64,000 nt of DNA from Irpex lacteus. Taxonomy: Eukaryota > Basidiomycota > Agaricomycetes > Polyporales > Irpicaceae. How positions within the stretch are numbered: the first letter of the stretch is position 1; every line of letters starts with the position of its first letter. Shown in pieces: positions 55,785 to 64,000 of this stretch. The notes below the pieces were generated by a model. The model did not search any database, was not told where the DNA came from, and saw nothing but the letters and a program-made list of their open reading frames with translations. The stretch spans positions 1,488,001-1,552,000 of the forward strand of contig MQVO02000007.1 in the NCBI GenBank assembly GCA_001986395.2, written 5' to 3'. Both the position numbers and the translations under genes were made by a program.

Positions 55785-58700
55785 TCACCGAGGAGACTGG
55801 AAAATTGAGAGAACCTTCTCTGCGCCTTCTTTATATTTCTTGAGACCCTTGCTCTTCTGTTTCTCCTCTATGTTGATGGTCGATGCGGCACGGGACGTGT
55901 CTAAAGGTGTGCGCAGTTCACCATTGATTGATTGGTCAGAGGACTCGCTCGGAGCCCCCATGGAGATTGCCGACTCTTTCGACTTGAGCGAAGGCGTGAC
56001 GGGCAAGCTTGGAGCCACAGAAGGCGAGGGAGTGAGGAGGGCCGAGGTAGAGGCCGTAGATGCCGCCGATAACGTTGCAGACGCAGATGGTGGCACCGAC
56101 GACTTGGTGCTGGCAGGAGTGCGAGGAGGAGATTTTGCTCTCAAGAACTCCTTTGGGTTCCTTCTGAACGTAAGACCAGGGTTTCGTCCTCGACGCTTCT
56201 CCACAGGAGTGGGTGACGACTCGGAAGGACTACCTAAATCTGAGACACTTGATACATTTCTTCGCGTGTCACGTTTAGGTGTAGATTTCCGGAAGACAGC
56301 CAGCTTGTAGCGATCAACCACACCACGGGCGAAGAGACTGTTAGGCTTGGCACCATTGCGCTCTTCGTCAACATTGGTCTCCACGAAGTCCCAATCATCG
56401 TCCTCTTCATCTCGCTCTGGCGCTGATTCCTCTCCAGCATAAGCACGGTCGAGCGCGGGTATGCCTGATTTCTCTCTGCGAGCGCGAGTCCTGGTAGTTC
56501 CGCTGCGAGGCACAGGTGCTTTGACGACGATGGTCTCCTGAGCCGCCGCACTTGGGGCGGGAGCAGGTACTGCTGGGACCTCTTTCTCGACTGGAGTTGG
56601 CGGTTGATCGGCAGTTGAGCCTACAGGTGTGGATTCCTCAGCTGCTGCAAGCGGCTCAGGATGCTTGGCTTCGACCGGGGTCTTGGAGTCAACAATTGCA
56701 TCGCCCTCTTCGTGCTTGGGTGGTGATGTGGCCTCCGGAGTCGCGGGCTCAGGTTCAGGAACTTCTTCCACGGTGGTGATCTCTCCTGACACATCGCCAG
56801 CGGAAACAGCATCTGTCGAGGGCTTGTGTCGCAAAGAGCCGTCCAGCTCTGTAGTGGCGATCGATGATCCATCCCCTTCCTCCTCTTCCTCCTCTCCAGA
56901 CTCGTCACCTTCCTCTTCATCGTCATCAATGATAATAGAGTGCCTGCCCTTGAAGGAGTAGCCATCGAACAGAGTATCGTCTTCCTCTACAGGATGTACG
57001 GAAGAACTCCTGGATTGCGAAGGCGTCGTTGCAGAGTCTTCTTCGTCTGTTCGCTCATTATCGGTCTGAGGATCGGTATCAGTCTGGTCACCATCCTCTT
57101 CGTCCTTGATGACAGGCTCCATGTCGAGGAAGGTGTCGTCAAAGTTCTGGGTATCACTTGCATTCGAAGGATCGATCGGGGGGATGTAAGGGGCTGGTAT
57201 GAAGTAATTTAGTAAACGGAAGGCGGATAATAAGCGTTTTACTCACGAATATAGCGCTTATGATACACATGAGACCATTCACTGCGATGAGATTATGAGT
57301 AGCTGGCCACAAGGCAGGTACGTGAAATACATACATCATTCCGAAGTAAGGATGCTTCTTGATGCGAGGTTCCTTGATCCTCAAAGCAGGGTTGCGTTGC
57401 AGCAACTGATACAACAAGATCAGATACGATCGTTCAATATAATACTATGGGACTCACACCGCGGATGAGACTCTTGGTATCTTGATCCATCGCCTTATCG
57501 TCTGGGAACTGCAGCTCATCCTGCAGCACTCTGTAGTACATGTCCGAGTGGTTATTAGCCCAGAATGGAGTCTGAGGAGACATGATTAGCGATGAGACTA
57601 CCGGAGACACACGATACAACTCACAATCCCAGTCAGCATCTCGAAGAGCATTGTTCCGAAACTCCACCAATCCACTTCGTAGCTATACGGCAGGCCCTGG
57701 ATGACCTCTGGTGCAAGATACTCAGCGGTCCCACAGAAGGTGGTGGTCGTATCGTTAGCACCGGTCCAGGGGTTCGTCTGAGGAGCTTCTCCCTTCATCC
57801 ACGGCGGACTAGCGGTCACTGGGGTAGACGATCCACTCAAGAATTCGTTCCGCGAACCAGAGGGCGTGGGTGGAGCAGTGATCGCGGAGGTACGACGGGG
57901 GAACTCCTTTGACAGCCCGAAGTCTGTGAGCACGATATGACCATCGGCGCCGATCAAGATATTCTCGGGCTTGAGGTCGCGGTAGATGACACCGGCAGCA
58001 TGCAGGCCATCGACACCTTCAACGATCTCTGCGGCGTAGAAGCGAGCTCTATCTCTACCAAGTCTTCCCCACCGTGCCAGCTGGGTGGCGAGATCGCCTC
58101 CGGGATGGAAATCCTGTCTCTGGGTCAATCAAGCTATCCATAAATACAACGAAGTCCACCAACCATGACCAAAAAGAGGTGCTCTTTATCATGGAAGCTC
58201 CACCACAGCTTGACAACGAAGGGATCAGTGCCTTCAGCGGCCATACGCTTGAGGACCGCCTGCTCCGTAAGTGTGTGCTGAAGCTCCTGGTGCGCAAGAA
58301 CGTGGCGTTTCGTGATCGCTTTAAGGGCGTACACATCGCTCGAGGTCTTGTGGCGCACGAGCAGAACCTTACCAGCACAGCCCTTACCGAGCACGCGCAT
58401 CATCTCGAAGTCATCCACGACGACCTTACGTTGCGACTTCTTCTTCTCTAGACTGGCATTCGGGTCGGTAGACTTGGAGCGTTTCTTGCGCGAGCGACGT
58501 CCGGTAGTAGAGATAGACGAGTCGTCCTCAGTGATTGAGGTTGTTGACGAAGCGCCATCGCGCAGAGCAGAGGTAGAATAGATGCGCGACGCGCGAGAAG
58601 AGGGCTCGGCGGACTGGGAACGAGTAATGCGCGAAGCCTTAATAGAGGTGACCTCAGAAGGAACAGGAGTAGAGCGTCCATTGGTGTCCTCATCTGCCTC

Positions 58701-60101
58701 GATACCCTCTAGCGGAGGGGTAGGTGTTTTGCCACGGGCATCTGCGGCACCATCTCCCTCGTCCTCTACTGTTTCTTCTACTCCAGCTGGAGCAACCTCC
58801 TCATGCTTCACACTCTCTTGCTCCGTCTTCTCACCCTCTATGTCTGCCTGTCCTTCCTTGTCCGCCTCCGATGCATGTGCTACGCTGGAATCATCTACTG
58901 GCTTCGTCTCAGGCTCTGACTCGGCCTCTGACTCTAGAACGGGAGCGGTACTAGGCTTTGGCGAGGCAGTTGCAGTTGTTGAAACTTCAGCGTCATTGAG
59001 AACCTGGCTCATGGACCGGGGAGCCTCCGCCGACGGACTAGAGTGAGCCGCCAGGTCCGAACGAACGCGTTTGATAGCCCGTTCAGCCCTGACGCTTTGG
59101 AGATCATCTGTACGAACACGGACAAATCGTTTCCACGCACGCATTGTGCGTACGATCGAGTCGTTCGACATAGAGGTCAGGTAGGCCGCGAGACTGGTAG
59201 AGATGTTGTTGGTGTGCTCCAGGGAGGATTCGACGGCATTTGTAAGGTCCGAAGCACCAGAAAAGGTCGAGAAAGGGTCAGCAGCCTCTTTCGATGGGGT
59301 TGCAATAGGGGTATTTGTATCCGAAGCTTGAGCACTCGGCTGAGAACTGGAAAACGAACGGCCAGAAGCTTGACGAGCGGCGGATTTTCCAGCAGGAGAA
59401 GCTAGCCGTGAAAGGGTATTGAGAAAATTCGACTTGCGTTTGGGAGGTGCTGGGACGATGGACGCGTCCAAGGGTAATTTGGGAAGCTTATAGCCAGGTA
59501 ATGACTCCCGCAGCTTCTCATGGACCTGGACAATCTCGGCGGCGGCGCGAGTTAGAGTCAAGTTATGAGTCGGAGCTAAAGGAGTAAAGGGCAGTTAGCA
59601 TTCTTTCCTAACGAGCTTCAGATATGATACATGGTATGGAAAGCGAAAAGGGAATGCAGGCTACTGGAATGAGATTGACTCACTTTTGACATAAAGACTA
59701 TACGAGGAAGGATCATGTGGCGACTCCGCAACACTTATGGTCCATGGTCCTTCCTGACCATCACGAGCACGTCGGGTGGGTGTTGACCGCGGCGCAGTAC
59801 CATTCCTCATTTCGTGGGTATGGTCGCCAGATGGCTTTACAACGGTAACTGCGTCTTCCTCGAAGAAGGGAGCGTCCGACAAACTTGTCCGCGCGCTCTT
59901 GCTTTTTCCGTCCACACGGTGGCCAGTCGTGGACTGATCGATGCTCGGACGAGACGACACTCGTCGGACCTGGCTGTCGGCAGCGGAGGGATCTGTTGTA
60001 CGCTCCCGCTGTAATATGCTGCGACCGAGGACCGTCTTTGACTTTGGTCTCGACTCGTTGAGCTGCTGTTGTGGCGAACCGGCACGCAAAACACTGAGCA
60101 T
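55785..60101 (-). CDS. PX-domain AGC-family Ser/Thr protein kinase
   Basis: The ATG at 60101 opens MLSVLRAGSPQQQLNESRPK. A PX-like phosphoinositide-binding region starts at PWTISVAESPHDPSSYSLYV and continues APTHNLTLTRAAAEIVQVHE, KLRESLPGYKLPKLPLD. It closes near SLAAYLTSMSNDSIVRTMRA, WKRFVRVRTDDLQSVRAERA. About 250 disordered acidic residues follow. The kinase domain has VLGKGCAGKVLLVRHK (Gly loop), YALKAITKR (VAIK Lys), IYRDLKPENILIGADG (catalytic loop), LTDFGLSKEF (DFG) and CGTAEYLAPEVIQGLPYSYE. An insertion with FLSGSSTPVTASPPWMKGEA lies before the activation segment. The AGC tail reads APYIPPIDPSNASDTQNFDD, TFLDMEPVI. A final 430-residue acidic Ser/Pro-rich tail ends FQSPR at 55785. All catalytic residues are present. 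The PX-plus-AGC layout recalls animal SGK3, but the fungal branch is separate. An endosomal role is inferred from the PX region. Confidence 0.88.
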
Positions 60102-61861
60102 ACGAGCTGGGGTGGGGCGGAAGTAAATGAAGGTGTCGAGTTAGGCGACGGGCGGTGAGAGACTGACAGTGGAAGTCAAGTCAAAAGGAGACGGGTGTAA
60201 AGCAGTTGCCAATGAAGAGAAAGACGGAAATTTGCAGAATTAGGGAAAGCGGTCGGTTGCTGGCAGCCTATTGCGTGGTTGGTGAGGCGTGCAAACCACG
60301 AGTTGCTAGGACTGGTGCCGAGGTGATAGAAAGGATTCGGATGCCTCGAGGCGTGTGACGCTGATCTTCAGATTGTGTAGCCGAAGATGCACAGCGTCGA
60401 TATCGAGACGAACAGCAGTGACAGTGAACAGACAAGACAGAGAATAAAGAGATGGAAGTTGGTGAAAGAGTGGTGGAGGTTGTGCGAAACAGCGTCTGCT
60501 TTACTTGGTCTGACGGTATCATCAGCGGCGCCAATACACACTAGCTCATTTATTGTGGCCACCACCCTCTGATCCCACGAGAGCACACTCTACCTCGCTA
60601 CTACTGTAATTCCGCATAACATTGTAATGGGACACACAGCTACCATGTCTCTCTCATACACCCAGAGTTCCTCCGTACGTTTACCCGTTCTCACGACGTG
60701 TCACCAAGAGGCTTCCGCTTGGGCATGCTATCAACAGCGCTCAGGTGAATATCTGGATTCTAGACGACATCATCTTTCGCATTGTGCCGAGGTTCCTAGG
60801 ATCTGGATAGCTGCTTATCCCCACCTAGCCTTTTCACGGTCAAAAGGCACGGTGTTGTGACACACAGGACCATTGGCCCAGTCTTCCTGTTGACATTCCG
60901 GCCTGTACTTGACGACCATAGCATATATACGCAGGGCTGTTCGGGACGAGGAAGTATCGAAGTAGACAGTTCTGCTTGCAATGAAGACCCATCCATAGCG
61001 TTGTGACCTCCGAGTGTACGGAAATTATGCGTGACAAGACGTGGTAGATTGCCTCAGTACTGCAGTCCAGCTACACTTTCGCGGTTATGAGGATCCAGAT
61101 CTGCATGCTTTTGCTACTGTCATTAATCTCTTGCTATATTAGTACTGGAGCCTAGACGGTTACACACCTCGCAGCCTGAGCAAGTACATGGCCGGCCAGG
61201 TACTTCGCCCTTGCCCGAGGAACGCTCAAAGGCCACATTGCATGCGCATTGTCGTGCCTGAAACCCTCTGGAGCCATGTTTGGACCGACTCCGCACGATA
61301 TCAGCACACCAAAAGATGCGTATATGTATGTATGACCTCACCTAGAAGATCGGACATTGGTGGCACGGGATGGCAGAGTCCAGGTACTCACCGGCAAGCA
61401 TTGCAGCGTAAAGTCAGGCGTGACCGCACCGGGTCCTAGTATTGATAACGTTCCAAGCTCGGCAGAATCCACGAATAGCTGCGCATTCGTATCGCAGAAG
61501 TCACCCGCAGAGAACACCTATCGCAATCCCGATTCCTCGTTTGAAAAGGAAAGGCAAGGGCTGGGAGTTTTATCGCCACTCCTGTCAGTAATGCACAAGG
61601 CGATGAACTAACTCAAAATCAGCATGGAAATCACTCACAATCCATACGGTTCAACCTGTAAACTTGAGCACCCGTGTCGTTTGAATTATGCGAGCTGTTT
61701 GAGAGATCCTGCAGGTTCTTCTCATGATCAAGTCCTAGTCGATGGAGATCGAGCGCTAATGAGCGTGGGAACTTTGGGCCACAATGCATACATCGCGGGT
61801 AGCAGCACCTCATCATCTTGAACATAACGTTAACCCAATCTGCAAAATCAAGCAAATAGCT
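60102..61861. other. Gene-poor region with possible Cys-rich minus-strand exons
   Basis: The first few hundred bases are the kinase promoter. On the minus strand, 61392 to about 61520 reads SAGDFCDTNAQLFVDSAELG, TLSILGPGAVTPDFTLQCLP before a GTGAGT donor. A CAG acceptor then opens 61169-61257, ARQCACNVAFERSSGKGEVP, GRPCTCSGCE, before GTGTGT. The two join in phase. Further exons on either side (a frame at 61631-61867 and another at 60796-60996) are possible. No family is recognised and the model is incomplete. Confidence 0.28.
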
Positions 61862-62346
61862 ATGCATGCATCAATGTCTGCTCGAGTAGGTTTTCTCACC
61901 ATTTCCATTGATTGCAAAATGCTGTTCTGAACGACTGTGAAGCAACAGCAAGCGCGTGTTCAGGCGCTGCAAGCCGAGATAACCCAGCTTCGTGCTCGAC
62001 TTGGGTAAATACGGAGATATTCAGAAGAATTCAACCGTCTAGTGCTTACACAGGAGATCCGATAGAGAAAACGAGGATGCGGACCAGATTGTTGGGAGAC
62101 ACATCAAGTTACTGCATCACTACAATGAAGCAAAGGACGCCGCGCAGGTCAGATTTCTAAGGTCCACGAGTTGTAGAAGCAAGTGTTGACTGTTTTCATA
62201 AACTTCGTCAGATCCTCATCGGTAGAGTGCGCATATATTTGGGTTACGCACCTTTTACCGTACTAACCTCCCTCCAGTTGGCTGCCCATCGCGGTATTAC
62301 CATACGCGAACTTCACAGTGAATATGGCCTCACAGATCAGGATTAG
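61862..62346 (+). CDS. SWI5: Swi5 DNA recombination protein
   Basis: Swi5 with Sfr1 forms a small mediator that stabilises Rad51 and Dmc1 filaments. The gene is made of short exons that no single open frame reveals. The first exon tentatively gives MHASMSAR (donor GTAGGT at 61886). Then come QQQARVQALQAEITQLRARL, a 49-base intron (GTAAAT to CACAG), and GRSDRENEDADQIVGRHIKL, LHHYNEAKDAAQ. After another intron come ILIGR, then a further intron, then LAAHRGITIRELHSEYGLTD and QD with a TAG at 62344-62346. The N-terminal LQAEI coiled coil, the block HIKLLHxYNExKDxxQ, the following LIG-LA and the C-terminal RGxTIRELHxxxGL are all hallmarks of Swi5. The start is the weakest point. The gene is convergent with dynactin, 150 bases away. 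Confidence 0.87.
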
Positions 62347-62496
62347 TACGAGAGTCCTCTGTATTCTGCAACAGGTTCAGTTTTAGATCGGAAGTAATGG
62401 ATGGCATGATATGTGTGGGTATATGCTAGACAATGCATGAAGAAGAGTGATAATGTGGGCCATAGAAACCTTAGGATATTATGGTGAGAAGAAATA

Positions 62497-64000
62497 TCAT
62501 AGAGAAACAACCTGCAGACTGTTGGTGCGTTCAACCAGGCCTCTGAGTCGCTTGCTCAGGCGCTCTCCTTCCTGGCGCCTCTCCCACACCTGATACGCAG
62601 GCGTTTTCTTCTTCGACATCCATACCTTGCCCTCGCCACCGTCGGCACGATTGGGACGAGCAGCCGACAAGTCAACGACCTTTGCGGAGGACGCATACTT
62701 GATGACTTCCCTGTACAGCAGTTTCGATTCTGCAGCAAGGGTGCGCACTGATACTGGTGTGGGCGGACGATCACTGTCGGAATCGGAGTCCTCGCTATCA
62801 GAAGATCTGGAGGGTACCAGTAGTGGCGTGGGCTGCCGCAGAGAAGGTTCTGACAACGAAGGGAGAGCTTCCACCTCGCGCAAGAGATCTTGGCCCTTAA
62901 GGAACGAGTTCTCCTGGCGAAGGAAACGCACGGTGCCACGGAAGGCCTCAAGCTGAAAGCAAATGAGAGGATGTACGCGTTGCATAGAGAAATTGCACTG
63001 ACCTGTTCCAAAAGATAAGACGTCTCCAGGTTGCCTTCCACCTGGACGGTCTCGTGTTCTGCTGGTTGAGGGCCCGATGGAGCTAGAAAACGGATATCTC
63101 CATTGAGCGACATGTGCTATCATGCAGCATACATGCTTACCTTGACGCTCAGCTGAACTCGCGACGACTTTGAGCTTCTTGTTCTCCTGCTCTAAGGCAT
63201 CCAGATCGGACTGTAGCTGCTCCATAGCCTCCTCATAGGCACGCTCCTGCTTCCTCGCCTTCTGAATCTCGTTCTCCAGATCCTGTATCATCTCGCCTTG
63301 TTTCTTGATAGATTCCATTCGCCGTTCCATCAGCTCAATCTTGACACCGCTCTCTTGTATATGCTGGTCCTTGATCTTGAGGTTCCGTACAAGCGCTTGC
63401 ATCTCTTCGTTGAGTTGTGAGAGTTTGCGTTCGGCTTCTACGTTCACGGCTGTAGCTGACTTGATCTCCGCAATGCGGAGAACCCAAGGGGCAGTGCCGG
63501 TGACTGAACGGATGTCCGCGTGTAAGTACAGTAACAGCGAAGGTATCAGACAAATACGCACTCTTGAATACGTTCTCATTCTCAGACGCAACTTGCAGGA
63601 AACGGCCGACCTCCTGACCAACCTTGACGAAGAATCCGGAAACGGCTTCCCATGAGGTAGCGCCATCCTTGTCCTGCTTGCCGACTGACAATGCCACGCA
63701 TTGTTTGACGAATGTGAGGATTTTCGAAAGTTGGAAGGCTGACTTTGTCCCACGGACTTCACCAAGGTAAGGCATGACCTGCTGAGCGAGAGAGAAACCG
63801 AAGTTCACAAGCTCGGGTGCTTGATTGGTCAATGCCTGCAACTGAGGAATAAGTGGCGCTCTAAGGGCCGAGGAGTCTTGGAGGAGGTCTTCGACTCTCT
63901 TGGTTAGCTTCCTGTGATAGGAGTTGGCTCACTTGATCAACGAGCATGATATATGCCGTGCACTCACTTCGTCAACACTTTCACACTTCTGCATTGATCA
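62497..64000 (-). CDS. NIP100: Dynactin large subunit p150 (NIP100/ro-3), C-terminal part; 5' end outside window
   Basis: Dynactin p150 links dynein to microtubules and cargo. Only the C-terminal portion lies in the window. Reading from 63960 down, exons give MQALTNQAPELVNFGFSLAQ, QVMPYLGEVRGTKSAFQLSK, DGATSWEAVSGFFVKVGQEV and, after an intron, VTGTAPWVLRIAEIKSATAV. A long coiled coil follows: EAERKLSQLNEEMQALVRNL, KIKDQHIQESGVKIELMERR and KQERAYEEAMEQLQSDLDAL. After further introns come LEAFRGTVRFLRQENSFLKG, QDLLREVEALPSLSEP, a Ser/Asp-rich stretch, and AAESKLLYREVIKYASSAKV. The last part, YQVWERRQEGERLSKRLRGL, ends at TGA 62497-62499. The block QDxxIQExxVKIELMERRME followed by the LRxENxxLKGQDLLRE motif identifies the p150 dynactin domain. 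The CAP-Gly domain and first coiled coil would lie beyond position 64000. Confidence 0.88.

Noticed and set aside
1..64000. Search for tRNA, rRNA, riboswitch or CRISPR features
   Set aside because: No cloverleaf with a GGTTCGAAT-type arm in a sensible context and no conserved rRNA stretch was seen; the few GGTTCGA-like strings fall in coding exons.

Overview
The window is nuclear DNA of a filamentous basidiomycete, most likely an Agaricomycete. Genes are dense on both strands and nearly all are broken by several short GT-AG introns, mostly about 45-70 bases. The families are fungal: a class IV-type chitin synthase, a Pdr16/17-like CRAL-TRIO protein, an SRF1-like membrane protein, an LRR F-box protein, a stand-alone adenylation enzyme, a basidiomycete O-fucosyltransferase-like protein and an ent-kaurene-oxidase-like P450. 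I saw no rRNA, tRNA or CRISPR array. All exon joins were made by eye from reading frame and splice motifs, so the gene ends are firmer than some internal boundaries.

Layout. 0-15 kb: the 3' part missing eL28 gene, a CRAL-TRIO lipid-transfer protein, chitin synthase, a DUF3140-like protein, the splicing factor ESS2, a NIP30-domain protein and an SRF1-like membrane protein. 15-24 kb is gene-poor and holds one F-box gene plus several weak coding-like stretches. 24-43 kb: adenylation enzyme, pirin, O-fucosyltransferase-like type II membrane protein, XRCC2-like RecA paralogue, U1A/U2B''-type RRM protein, an acidic nuclear protein, a large single-exon RNA-repair fusion, adenosine kinase, a C2H2 zinc-finger protein and a P450. 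43-52 kb: a very large disordered protein, thioredoxin, then a gene-poor stretch with a 959-base non-autonomous DNA transposon. 52-64 kb: a GRAM-VASt sterol-transfer protein of the LAM family, a PX-AGC kinase, a small Swi5 gene and the C-terminal part of dynactin p150.

The standout is the 877-residue protein at 33780-36413. From N to C terminus it shows a pair of HxTL motifs typical of 2H phosphoesterases, a helical TPR-like region, a dual-specificity-phosphatase signature, a P-loop polynucleotide-kinase-like domain, and an Rnl2-like RNA ligase with the KxDG nucleotidyl-lysine motif. This would be an end-healing and end-sealing RNA repair machine on one chain, with its domains in the order of the reactions. 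It differs from the usual fungal tRNA ligase Trl1, which is ordered ligase-kinase-CPDase. Its gene has no intron, unlike the other complete genes here.

How the genes fit together. There is no clear metabolic cluster. Two DNA recombination genes (XRCC2-like and Swi5) and one RNA repair gene lie in the window but are not adjacent. The adenylation enzyme and the P450 could be secondary-metabolism genes but lie 15 kb apart among housekeeping genes.
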